64,000 nucleotides of DNA. Origin: Chloroflexota bacterium (lineage in GTDB: Bacteria; Chloroflexota; Anaerolineae; JAAEKA01). The notes under the pieces are model-generated. The model saw only the letters and a list, made by a program, of their open reading frames with translations, searched no databases and was not told the origin of the DNA. Position 1 is the stretch's first letter. Every line of letters starts with the position of its first letter. Location of the stretch: contig JAYELL010000057.1 of NCBI GenBank assembly GCA_034717495.1, positions 98,238 through 162,237 on the forward strand, in the 5' to 3' direction. The translations under genes and the position numbers were made by a program. Positions 18,137-26,168 of this stretch are shown here, in pieces.

Positions 18137-19164
18137 ACTTTCAATTCGCTGCACCCTGGATCCTGGTCTTGTTGCTGGTGATACCTTTGTTCCTTTTGCG
18201 CGCCCTGTCCAGTGGAAAGCCTGGCCGGGCAGGGGTTGTCCAGGCACGAAACCGGCCTGCTACCCTCACCCATGCCGCCACCAATCTGGCGCAAGGACTC
18301 TCCCGGTCATGGAAGGTGACGTGGCGTCCCTTGACACTGGTGATGCGTCTGGCTGCGATTGCTCTGATGATCGTCGCTCTGGCTCGACCGCAGATGGTGC
18401 AGGGCAAGGAAACCATCACCGGTGAGGGCATTGACATTGCTCTGGCGGTGGACATCTCTGGCAGTATGGCATCATTGGATTTCCAGCCCAACAACCGGCT
18501 GGAAGCTTCAAAACTGGTGATCGATGATTTTATCGGCGAGCGCCCTTACGACCGTTTGGGTCTGGTGGTGTTTGCCTCCGAAGCATTCAGCCAGGCGCCG
18601 CTGACTCTGGACAAAAACGCGCTGCGCCGCTCCCTGGACCAGGTTGAGCTGGCCACCGATCTTGGCATCGATGATGGCACCGCTATCGGGCTTGGCATCG
18701 CCAACGCGGCCGGCATGTTGACCAACAGCGAGGCCAAGAGCCAGATCATCATTCTGCTAACCGATGGTGTCAACAACTCGGGTCAGATCGATCCGCTGAC
18801 GGCGGCTGAGGCTGCCAAGGCCATGGGTATCAAAGTGTATACCGTCGGCGCCGGCCGGCTCGGACAGGTGCCCGTACCGGTTCAGGGTATGTTTGGCAAG
18901 GAAATCGTTTATCAGGAAAGCCAACTCGACGAGGAAACCCTGCGCCAGGTAGCCCGGATTACCGGTGGGAAATACTACCGGGCGGAAGATACCTCAGGTC
19001 TGAGGGCTATCTATGACGAAATCAACAAACTGGAGAAATCCCAGGTTGAGGTAGAAGTCTACAATCTCTATCAGGAACTGGCAGGTTGGTTGCTGGTGCC
19101 CGCGCTGTTCCTGATGTTATCCGAGGTCGTGCTCCGTAATACGATCTTCAGGAGGGTGCCATGA
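18133..19164 (+). CDS. vWA-domain membrane protein BatA-like
   Basis: Two N-terminal membrane helices (8-24 and 68-84), a vWA domain with complete MIDAS DISGS (D107-S111) and TDG motif (LLTDGVNNSG), and a C-terminal membrane helix (about 312-330). This is the BatA layout (Bacteroides aerotolerance operon proteins), thought to act in envelope stress with MoxR; the exact role is unproved. Overlaps its neighbours by 4 bp on both sides. Confidence 0.92.
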   Translation: MNFQFAAPWILVLLLVIPLFLLRALSSGKPGRAGVVQARNRPATLTHAATNLAQGLSRSWKVTWRPLTLVMRLAAIALMIVALARPQMVQGKETITGEGIDIALAVDISGSMASLDFQPNNRLEASKLVIDDFIGERPYDRLGLVVFASEAFSQAPLTLDKNALRRSLDQVELATDLGIDDGTAIGLGIANAAGMLTNSEAKSQIIILLTDGVNNSGQIDPLTAAEAAKAMGIKVYTVGAGRLGQVPVPVQGMFGKEIVYQESQLDEETLRQVARITGGKYYRAEDTSGLRAIYDEINKLEKSQVEVEVYNLYQELAGWLLVPALFLMLSEVVLRNTIFRRVP

Positions 19165-20231
19165 CCTTCGCACACCCCCAGTTTCTGATAGCGCTGCTGC
19201 TGGTGCCGTTGGCAGGACTCTTCCTGGCCTGGGCCAGCGGGCGTCGCAAGCAGGCGTTGGCGGCACTGGGTAATCCCAGCCTGATCGAGCGTCTCTCATC
19301 CAACGTCAACTGGCGCGGACGCCGCTGGCGGACAGCGCTCTGGCTGATCGCCCTCACCCTGTTGATCGTGTCGATTGCCCGCCCCCAGTGGGGCGCCGAG
19401 GTGCGAGAGGTGAAGCAAGAGGGCTTGCAGGTGATCGTGGCGCTGGACGTGTCACAGAGTATGCTGGCCGAGGATGTCAAGCCCAACCGGCTTGACCGGG
19501 CCAAGCAGGAGATAGCTGATTTAACCGAACGCCTGGAAGGTGACGAGATAGGCCTGGTGCTTTTCTCTGGTGCCAGCTTTCTCCAGGTGCCCTTGACATC
19601 GGACTACAACACGGCCTTGAACTATCTGGATAGCGCCGGACCCAAGCTCATCTCGCGGCCGGGCACGGTGATCGGCGATGCCATTCGCACTGCCATGCGT
19701 GCCTTCGACGACAAGCTGGACAGCCAGAAGGTACTCGTTGTGATGACCGATGGCGAAGATGTCGAGACCGATCCCATCGTCGCAGCTCAAGAGGCGACCG
19801 ATGCCAACATATTGATCTATACCATTGGCTTTGGCACCCCGGAAGGTGAGCCAGTTCCGGAGACCGACCGGAATGGCCGGGTCATCGGCTACAGGACCGA
19901 TGCGCAGGGCAACGTGGCCCTGTCCAGCCTGGACGAAAGCACCCTGCAAGCTGTAGCCAGCACTGGCAATGGCAAGTATTACCGGGCTACGGCCAGCGGA
20001 CAGGAACTGGATGCCCTGCTGGCGGAGATAGATGGCTTACAGCACGCTCAGTTGGAGAGCCGTCTGGAAACTCGCTACATCGAGCGCTACCAGATATTCC
20101 TGGCTCTGGCTTTGCTGGCCCTGGTGGCGGGCGAACTGATCCCGGATCGTCGCCGCGACAAGAGCCGTGCCGCAATGACCGGGCACGCGACATCGACCAC
20201 CGGCGCGACTGCCGCGCCTCAGACGGGCTGA
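19161..20231 (+). CDS. vWA-domain membrane protein BatB-like
   Basis: Same architecture as the preceding gene and probably its ancient duplicate: helices at about 8-24 and 57-72, vWA with MIDAS DVSQS (D96-S100) and MTDGED, C-terminal helix at about 310-327. The tail ends in a Ser/Thr/Ala-rich stretch. BatA and BatB pairs are typical of this operon type. Confidence 0.92.
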   Translation: MTFAHPQFLIALLLVPLAGLFLAWASGRRKQALAALGNPSLIERLSSNVNWRGRRWRTALWLIALTLLIVSIARPQWGAEVREVKQEGLQVIVALDVSQSMLAEDVKPNRLDRAKQEIADLTERLEGDEIGLVLFSGASFLQVPLTSDYNTALNYLDSAGPKLISRPGTVIGDAIRTAMRAFDDKLDSQKVLVVMTDGEDVETDPIVAAQEATDANILIYTIGFGTPEGEPVPETDRNGRVIGYRTDAQGNVALSSLDESTLQAVASTGNGKYYRATASGQELDALLAEIDGLQHAQLESRLETRYIERYQIFLALALLALVAGELIPDRRRDKSRAAMTGHATSTTGATAAPQTG

Positions 20232-20299
20232 ACCATTCGGGATTGGCTGGTTTTTGTCAGCTTTCCCGAACTGTTGGATACTATCGAAGGAACAGCAAG

Positions 20300-21259
20300 A
20301 TGGCACGATTGATACTAATTGTCTCTTCACTGGCTCTGGCGCTGTTGGTTACCGCCTGTGCACCGTCGGCCCAGAAGCTGACCCAGGCGGGCAACGAAGC
20401 CTACGCCAGGGAAGCCTACGAAGAGGCGCTGGCTGCTTACCAGTCGGCAACGCAAGAAGCGCCTGAACTGGCCGAACCCTACTACAATGCTGCAAATGCC
20501 CTCTATCGGCAGGGCAAGTATGAGGAAGCGCTGGCCGAACTGCAACAAGCCCAGGAACTTGCCGAGGCTGATCTGTTGGCGCACAACAGCCTGTTCAACA
20601 TGGGCAACAGCTCCTTCAACATGGAGGACTGGCAGGCCGCGGTCGACTCCTATCGCCAGACATTGCTGCGCAATCCTGACGACCAGGACGCCAAATACAA
20701 CCTGGAGCTGGCGCTTCAGAAGCTGCAGGAACAGGAACAACAGCAGCAGGAGCAGGAACAAGAGCAGGAAAACCAGGAGAATCAGGAAGAGAATCAGGAC
20801 CAGCAGTCCCAGAACGAAGACGAACAGGAAAACGATCAGTCGCAAGACAGCGATGGCGAGCAGGATCAACAGAATGAGGATCAGTCTGAGGGCGACCAGG
20901 AAGCGGAACAAGAAGAACAGTCCGAATCGTCTGAAGGGAACCAGGATCAGCAGGATGAATCCTCTGAGGAAGGTCAGGAAGAGCAGAATCAGGACCAGCA
21001 GGGCGAGCCCTCGGATGAAACCAATCAGCAGGATGAGTCATCTAAGGAAGGTGAGGAAGAGCAGGATCAGCAGGACAATCGAAGTGCCGGTCAACCTGAA
21101 CAGCAGCAAGAAGGAAACAGCCTGGCACCAGGTCAGCGCATGACCCGGGAGCAGGCGGAACAGCTGCTTGCTGCCATCATGCAGAATGGTGAGACGCTGC
21201 AGGAAAGGCTGGGGCAATACCTGATGGTCCGTGGCCGCCCGCCGATCCAGGATTGGTAA
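20300..21259 (+). CDS. TPR lipoprotein with long Gln/Glu/Asp-rich tail (BatC-like)
   Basis: The upstream part of the frame (20243-20299) is unsupported: AAGGA lies 8 nt before the ATG at 20300, which gives a signal peptide with lipobox LVTAC. Residues of about 25-140 hold TPR units (AYEEALAAYQSATQ, KYEEALAELQQAQEL, DWQAAVDSYRQTLLRNP). From about 145 to 280 the chain is almost only Gln, Glu, Asp, Asn and Ser, built from irregular repeats such as QDQQ and DESSEEGQEEQ. The last 40 residues regain normal composition (MTREQAEQLLAAIMQNGETLQERL). BatC proteins combine TPR and a charged tail in the same way. Confidence 0.85.
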   Translation: MARLILIVSSLALALLVTACAPSAQKLTQAGNEAYAREAYEEALAAYQSATQEAPELAEPYYNAANALYRQGKYEEALAELQQAQELAEADLLAHNSLFNMGNSSFNMEDWQAAVDSYRQTLLRNPDDQDAKYNLELALQKLQEQEQQQQEQEQEQENQENQEENQDQQSQNEDEQENDQSQDSDGEQDQQNEDQSEGDQEAEQEEQSESSEGNQDQQDESSEEGQEEQNQDQQGEPSDETNQQDESSKEGEEEQDQQDNRSAGQPEQQQEGNSLAPGQRMTREQAEQLLAAIMQNGETLQERLGQYLMVRGRPPIQDW

Positions 21260-21306
21260 ATCCATCGTAGCGGTTTGATCGAATTCTAACAATAAGAGGT
21301 GAAAAA

Positions 21307-22674
21307 ATGCGTTTGTTTGCAAAACTAATCCCCATAATGATTATAGTTACCCTTCTGTTGGGGGCTACCGTTCAGGTGGCAGCAGCAGCCAGTCCGCCGG
21401 ATAGCGATCCCCGCGAGTATAGCCTGCATTGTGAAGATGGTGTCTGTTCCGTGGAAGTTGATTTTGAGCAGGCATCAGGTCTGGCCAGGTTTGGCACCGG
21501 TGCGCTGATGAACTTCATCAAGGATCAGGATCATCTGCTGCCCAGCGGAACCAACATCGAGCTGCAGGACGATCTGATGCTGGCCCTGCCTGTAGGTAAT
21601 CTGCCCTTGTCCAACGCCGATGTGGCCCTGGAACTGGGCGAGAATAATGAGATCGAACGCCTGCATGGTACTACTGAAGTTTCCTTCCCCAGCCTGGGTA
21701 TCTTCGATAATATCGAATTTCTCAAGCCGGTCGTGGCCGACATCGGCCTGGAGCGCGGTGAGCACCTGGGATATGTGGATGCCGATCTGTTACCGGAGCG
21801 TCAATACCTGATCTTCCGTTTCGGCACTGGCTTTGATATGGAAGCCCGGTTGCCTGGCGCGGATGGCGCTGCCAGGAGCCTGGGCCTGTCGATCCCGGCT
21901 GATCAGAACGCCACGCTGGTGATCGATACCGAGGACCCGCTGGTCTACTTGCTTGGCAATCTTTCTATTCGACACAACGGGCCGGTAGCCTTTGTCGACG
22001 GGATTTTCGACGAGGGTCTGGCCGATGCTCTGGATGCCCTGCCGCAACGCACAGCGCTACGTGCCGAGGGTGTCCTGACTGACGATTTGGACGAAGCCTA
22101 CATAGAGTTGGGCGCCGGCCACTCGGTGGATAGCGGCCTGGTAGGGGATTGGCTGAATCTGGATGTGATGCCCATTGCTGTTGAGGGAATGGGCAGGTTG
22201 AGCCAGGATGGTCTGTTGGTCCACGGAATCGCCAGCTCCAGCATCGAGCCGGAGGTGGTGTGGGATGGCAATCTGGAATTGGAAGCCTTTATTCCCTTCT
22301 CTGAGGATGCTCCCGTGGCCTACGTGATCATCAACGGTGACGCGGCCATACCTGTTGCAAACTCAACTGCCGATGTGACCGCCGAATGGAGTGCGGGCGA
22401 CCAGCTGGTGATCGTCGGAGTCATCGACTCCCCGTTTGCACAAACGGAAATCACCATGACGCCGTCCGTTGACCTGGACGGAATCGATCCCGCAGCCGCT
22501 CCGGCGGCCGTGGCTCGCTTCGTGGGCAATCTGGCTCAGGGCGCCGCAGATGGCGCCGGCCAGGGCTGGGATTGGGTAAGCGGTGCCTCCCAGGGAACCT
22601 GGGGTTGGGTCAGCGATAACGCCAGTGATGGATACGCGGCAGTCAGCGGTTTCGTCGAATCCAAGACTGACTGA
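21307..22674 (+). CDS. secreted protein of unknown function in the Bat operon
   Basis: Not recognised. Signal peptide ending at VAAAAS, then about 425 residues of beta-rich, acidic sequence with one early Cys pair (LHCEDGVCSVEV). The tail has a Trp/Gly repeat (GWDWVSGASQGTWGWVSD). No membrane anchor after the signal. AGAGGTG precedes the ATG. It sits between the BatC-like and BatD-like genes and is probably transcribed with them. Confidence 0.7.
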   Translation: MRLFAKLIPIMIIVTLLLGATVQVAAAASPPDSDPREYSLHCEDGVCSVEVDFEQASGLARFGTGALMNFIKDQDHLLPSGTNIELQDDLMLALPVGNLPLSNADVALELGENNEIERLHGTTEVSFPSLGIFDNIEFLKPVVADIGLERGEHLGYVDADLLPERQYLIFRFGTGFDMEARLPGADGAARSLGLSIPADQNATLVIDTEDPLVYLLGNLSIRHNGPVAFVDGIFDEGLADALDALPQRTALRAEGVLTDDLDEAYIELGAGHSVDSGLVGDWLNLDVMPIAVEGMGRLSQDGLLVHGIASSSIEPEVVWDGNLELEAFIPFSEDAPVAYVIINGDAAIPVANSTADVTAEWSAGDQLVIVGVIDSPFAQTEITMTPSVDLDGIDPAAAPAAVARFVGNLAQGAADGAGQGWDWVSGASQGTWGWVSDNASDGYAAVSGFVESKTD

Positions 22675-22719
22675 AGGCGATTACTCACTGGAGTAACGCA
22701 GGCAACAATTCGCTTGGAG

Positions 22720-22750
22720 GACGGCGGACCGCAGACGGCGGTCCGCCGTC
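22720..22750. repeat. perfect 12-bp GC-rich hairpin
   Basis: GACGGCGGACCG, 7-nt loop, CGGTCCGCCGTC. No T-run follows. It resembles the GGCGGTCCGC-type repeats at 25502-25586 and may be the same repeat family, or a 3' end stabiliser of the upstream message. Confidence 0.6.
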
Positions 22751-22789
22751 ACCAAGGCATCGCTCCGACTGCGCAACATCAGTTACTCG

Positions 22790-22945
22790 GGAAACCAGAT
22801 CCTTGCAGGCTGTCATCCTTCGCTTTGCTCACCGTCACGCTACGCTAGCAGGCGTGCCGGGAGGCAGCAAGCGCTCCGTGAGGAGGTGCTTGGGAGTGGG
22901 CAGGGGCAGCGGGAAACCTGCCCGGTGAAACGGGTTTGAGAGAAA
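22790..22945 (+). other. structured region upstream of the BatD-like gene
   Basis: No coding potential. Several local stems can be drawn: CAAGCGCTCC-GTGA-GGAGGTGCTTG (GNRA loop, one bulge), GGGCAGG with CCTGCCC around a 12-nt loop, and the competing CCCG-GTGAAA-CGGG, which shares CCC with the former. It could be a structured leader, an ncRNA or the remnant of a self-splicing element; none of the known classes was recognised. Confidence 0.4.
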
Positions 22946-22961
22946 CAAAGGAAAAGCGGAC

Positions 22962-24836
22962 GTGTCAAAAACAAAACGTTCTATGATACTTGTTGTTGGC
23001 CTTCTTATCCTTGGCCTGGTGGCGATACCAGGCTATGCCCAGGGACCTGATGTCATCACGGCGACGGTGGATCGCACCGATCTCACCACCGATGAGTGGC
23101 TGACCCTGACAGTTGCGATAAGTGGCCGGGAAAACAGTGCCGCCCAGCCTTCGCTGCCAGCGCTGGACGGCTTCCAGTTCGCGGGCAGCAGCAGCGGCAC
23201 TCAGATCAGCATGGTCAACGGGGCCACCTCCTTCCAGACCGTTTACAATTACCGGTTGCGACCAGAGCGGACAGGAACCCTGGTGATAGATCCTGTTACG
23301 GTCGTGGTGAATGGACAACCGGTCAGCACCGATCCGATTTCTGTGCAGGTGAGCCAGGGAACGGGACAGGTTCAGCAGCCTGGATCCGCCCGCTCCGCCC
23401 TCCCAGGGGGAGGCATGGATCCCTTCGATCTGTTTAACATGGACCCCTTCGATCTGTTGAACTCCTTTGGTGCCGGCGGTATGATGCCTTCCAGGGCCCC
23501 GTCGACGGCTTCGCTTCAGTTCGTGCCTGCACCGGCTGAACTGGTCGGGCAGGATTACTACGCCGAGGCTGTCATCGATAATCCCGCGCCCTATCAAGGT
23601 GAGCAGGTGACCTACACCGTGCGTTTTTACCGGGCTGTCGAACCCCTGGGTCAGACCAGCTTCGATGCCCCCAGTTTCACCGGTTTCTGGAGCAGTGCCC
23701 AGCCCGAACAGCAGGACTTCAGGACGGATGCTGCAGGACGCGCCTACCGGATGACCGAACTGAAGACGATTCTGTTTCCGACGCTGATCGGAGAGACAAC
23801 CATCGATCCGGCAACCCTGACGGTACCCGGCGGCTTTTCCAACAGGGGACAGACCCTGCAGACGCAGCCAGTAGCGGTCGAGGTACAGGCTTTGCCGGCC
23901 GGCGCGCCGGCCGGTTTCCAGGGGGCTGTTGGGAAATTTGGAATCCAGTCCGAGGTAGATCGCACGGAGACTCAGGTTGGCGACGCAATCACCTTGCGTA
24001 TTACGCTGGCAGGTCAGGGCAATATCGATACTGTTTCCCAGCTGAACTGGCCCGAGTTTGAAGGCTGGCGAGCGTTCAAGAGTGAATCGCAGGTGGACTC
24101 CTGGCTCGAGGAAGAAAACCTGGTTGGTGTTCGTGCTTTCGAACGCGTCCTGGTGCCGACCACGGCCGGTAGTTTGAGTTTGCCTGCCATCGATTTCAGC
24201 TACTTCGATCTGGATGCCGGAGAATATCGCACAATCAGCACCGACGCGATCGCAGTTGATGTCACGCCCGATGGCAGTGTGGATAACTTTGGGCAGACGC
24301 CCGTCATAAGCGGTGGCGCAGGCGAGGCTGTGTTGATAAATAACGATCTTCGCCCCCTGAAGGTGGCAAGCGAAATCGGTGATGGCGCTAATCTTCCTCT
24401 GGCCGTTCGGCCAGGTTATTGGCTGCTGTGGATAGTTCCGCTGGCCATGCTGGCCGGGCAGTTCATCTGGCAGAAGCGGGAAAGTAGCATGTTCGCCAAT
24501 GCAGCAGCGTACCGCAGCCGCAAGGCAGCCACACGGGCACACAAAGCCCTGCAGGACAGCCGGACCGAAAAGATTGGCCGTGACATTGTGGTCGAGCGTA
24601 TCCTGACGACATATATCGCCGAAAAACTGAACAAGCCGGTCACCGGACTGACCCATGATGAGATCGCTGAACTCCTCCAGGAACAGGGAGTCGATCCGGG
24701 CTTGATTGCACGGGTATTGACCTGCCTGGCGGCGGGCGAGACCAGCCGTTATGCGCCTCATAGCGCCATCACGGCCAATGGTGATCTTCCGGCTGAAGCC
24801 GATCAATTGATCGATCTCCTGGAACAGGCTCTTTAG
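22962..24836 (+). CDS. BatD-like (oxygen tolerance) membrane protein
   Basis: GTG start with AAAGGAAA upstream. Signal peptide to about residue 26, then repeated beta domains of the BatD type (DVITATVDRTDLTTDEWLTLTV; YYAEAVIDNPAPYQGEQVTYTVRFY; VGKFGIQSEVDRTETQVGDA), one membrane helix near residues 484-504 and a cytoplasmic helical tail of about 120 residues. A Pro/Met/Phe-rich spacer with a duplicated DPFDLFNMDPFDLLN lies at about 150-170. Length (624) fits BatD. Probably the extracytoplasmic scaffold of the BatA/BatB complex. Confidence 0.9.
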   Translation: MSKTKRSMILVVGLLILGLVAIPGYAQGPDVITATVDRTDLTTDEWLTLTVAISGRENSAAQPSLPALDGFQFAGSSSGTQISMVNGATSFQTVYNYRLRPERTGTLVIDPVTVVVNGQPVSTDPISVQVSQGTGQVQQPGSARSALPGGGMDPFDLFNMDPFDLLNSFGAGGMMPSRAPSTASLQFVPAPAELVGQDYYAEAVIDNPAPYQGEQVTYTVRFYRAVEPLGQTSFDAPSFTGFWSSAQPEQQDFRTDAAGRAYRMTELKTILFPTLIGETTIDPATLTVPGGFSNRGQTLQTQPVAVEVQALPAGAPAGFQGAVGKFGIQSEVDRTETQVGDAITLRITLAGQGNIDTVSQLNWPEFEGWRAFKSESQVDSWLEEENLVGVRAFERVLVPTTAGSLSLPAIDFSYFDLDAGEYRTISTDAIAVDVTPDGSVDNFGQTPVISGGAGEAVLINNDLRPLKVASEIGDGANLPLAVRPGYWLLWIVPLAMLAGQFIWQKRESSMFANAAAYRSRKAATRAHKALQDSRTEKIGRDIVVERILTTYIAEKLNKPVTGLTHDEIAELLQEQGVDPGLIARVLTCLAAGETSRYAPHSAITANGDLPAEADQLIDLLEQAL

Positions 24837-24852
24837 GCGAGGAGAGGGAACT

Positions 24853-25602
24853 ATGAAACGTAATACCATCATTGCCATACTCGCTGGGCTTCTGCTGGTG
24901 GCAGGCCTGGTCACGGCGACCAGCGCCATGTCCCCAGCGGTGGAAATCGACGAGAGGATGGTGGCGGCCGCTAACCAGCTCTATCGTTCTGGACATCACA
25001 GTGAGTCAGCTCAACTCTACGAACAACTGGTGGAACAAGGCGCCCGGGACAGCGGTCTCTTTTACAATCTGGGTAACGCCTACTTCCAGCAGGGAGATAG
25101 GGAGCGCGCCATCCTGAACTACGAGCGTGCTCTGCAACTGGCCCCCCGCGACGCTGACATCAGACACAATCTTGATCTGGCGCGCGCTGAGGCTGGCAGC
25201 CTGCCCTGGCAGGAAGCTGAGGGTCCCCTCGACACGCTGGCTGAAGTGAGTCGTCGCTGGCTTACGGTTGATGAGCTGGCCATGATTGCTCTCTCAGCCT
25301 GGTTTTTCCTGGGGTTCCTGATCTTTTTGCGGCGCCAGAAGCGCTCGGGCGATATGCCTGCGCTACTGCGCTACGGGACACTGGTTGTTCTGGTGTTGCT
25401 TCTGGTAAGTGCCCTGTCACTGGGCAGTCGGTTGGTATCCGGGCAGATACAGCCCGGCGGCGTCATCGTCGCCTCCCAGGTGGCCCTGAGCGATAGTCCG
25501 GGCAGACGGCCGGTGGTGGTCGGTGAACGGTGGTCTTCGGGCGGCGGTCCGCTGTCAGTGGTCGGCGGCCTGTCGTCGGCAGGGGGATCGCCCCAACTGT
25601 GA
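24853..25602 (+). CDS. TPR membrane protein BatE-like with degenerate C-terminus
   Basis: Signal/anchor, two TPR units (LYRSGHHSESAQLYEQLV; LFYNLGNAYFQQGDRERAIL), then two membrane helices (about 140-156, 175-193). BatE proteins normally end in a bacterial SH3 domain opening with a sequence like VASxVALSDSPG. Here that opening is present (IVASQVALSDSPG), but the chain then runs into GRRPVVVGERWSSGGGPLS and stops 30 residues later. The DNA there is a GC-rich short repeat, so the SH3 domain seems to have been replaced. The protein may still work through its TPR part. Confidence 0.82.
   Translation: MKRNTIIAILAGLLLVAGLVTATSAMSPAVEIDERMVAAANQLYRSGHHSESAQLYEQLVEQGARDSGLFYNLGNAYFQQGDRERAILNYERALQLAPRDADIRHNLDLARAEAGSLPWQEAEGPLDTLAEVSRRWLTVDELAMIALSAWFFLGFLIFLRRQKRSGDMPALLRYGTLVVLVLLLVSALSLGSRLVSGQIQPGGVIVASQVALSDSPGRRPVVVGERWSSGGGPLSVVGGLSSAGGSPQL
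25502..25586. repeat. GC-rich degenerate short repeat inside the BatE-like gene
   Basis: Irregular units built on GGTGGTCGGTG, CGGCGGTCCGC and GTGGTCGGCGG, encoding the aberrant C-terminus of the preceding protein. Similar in composition to the hairpin at 22720-22750. Confidence 0.5.
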
Positions 25603-25677
25603 AACATCAGTGAATTACAGAAAACACGTTGACCCCCGATGAATACGATCTTAACGGATTGACCAAGGAGCGCACTC

Positions 25678-26142
25678 ATGTCAGAGCTCAAAGCCCCGAC
25701 TGGCCTGTTTTTCGAAGATTATCTGATCGACGGTTCTATTGTCAGCCAGGGGCGTACCATCACAGAAACAGACATCGTCAACTTCGCCGCCTTTAGCGGC
25801 GACTGGAATCCACTGCATATCGATGCTGAAGTGGCCGGAGAATCCCAATTCGGCGAGCGAATCGCTCATGGTTTGCTGGTGCTATCGATCGCTTCAGGTC
25901 TTTCCGAGCGCCTGGGCTTTCTGGGTGGCAACGTTTTGTTCTTCAAGGAACTGATTTGGCAGTTTCGGGCAGCAGTCATGATGGGTGACACCATCCGTGT
26001 CAAGGCTACGGTTTCCGAATTGAGGCCTGTGCCCAGATTGGGTGGTGGTTACGTCACCTTCAAGGTTCAGGTACTGAACCAGGCTGACAAGGTGGTTCAG
26101 CGAGGCAGCTGGATACTGTTGATCAAGAGCAAAGAGGAATGA
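25678..26142 (+). CDS. MaoC-like (R)-specific enoyl hydratase family protein
   Basis: Single hot-dog domain of 154 residues. The hydratase motif is present: the catalytic Asp and His lie in FSGDWNPLHIDAEVA, followed by FGERIAHGLLVLSIASGL. Such proteins hydrate trans-2-enoyl-CoA or act as thioester dehydratases. AAGGAG precedes the ATG. It is the last + strand gene before the convergent MG2 fusion and is not obviously linked to the Bat operon. Confidence 0.9.
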   Translation: MSELKAPTGLFFEDYLIDGSIVSQGRTITETDIVNFAAFSGDWNPLHIDAEVAGESQFGERIAHGLLVLSIASGLSERLGFLGGNVLFFKELIWQFRAAVMMGDTIRVKATVSELRPVPRLGGGYVTFKVQVLNQADKVVQRGSWILLIKSKEE

Positions 26143-26168
26143 TCTGCTGACGGAGTGGGCGACACAGG

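Noticed and set aside
20327..20911. Leu/Val-rich open frame on the minus strand opposite the TPR gene
   Set aside because: It is the antisense of a Gln/Glu-rich coding stretch (CAG/GAG codons give CTG/CTC), has no ribosome binding site, and the + strand gene has a signal peptide and TPR units.
22965..24929. 654-codon open frame on the minus strand opposite the BatD-like gene
   Set aside because: Shadow frame: composition is unlike a protein and the + strand gene has clear domains and operon context.
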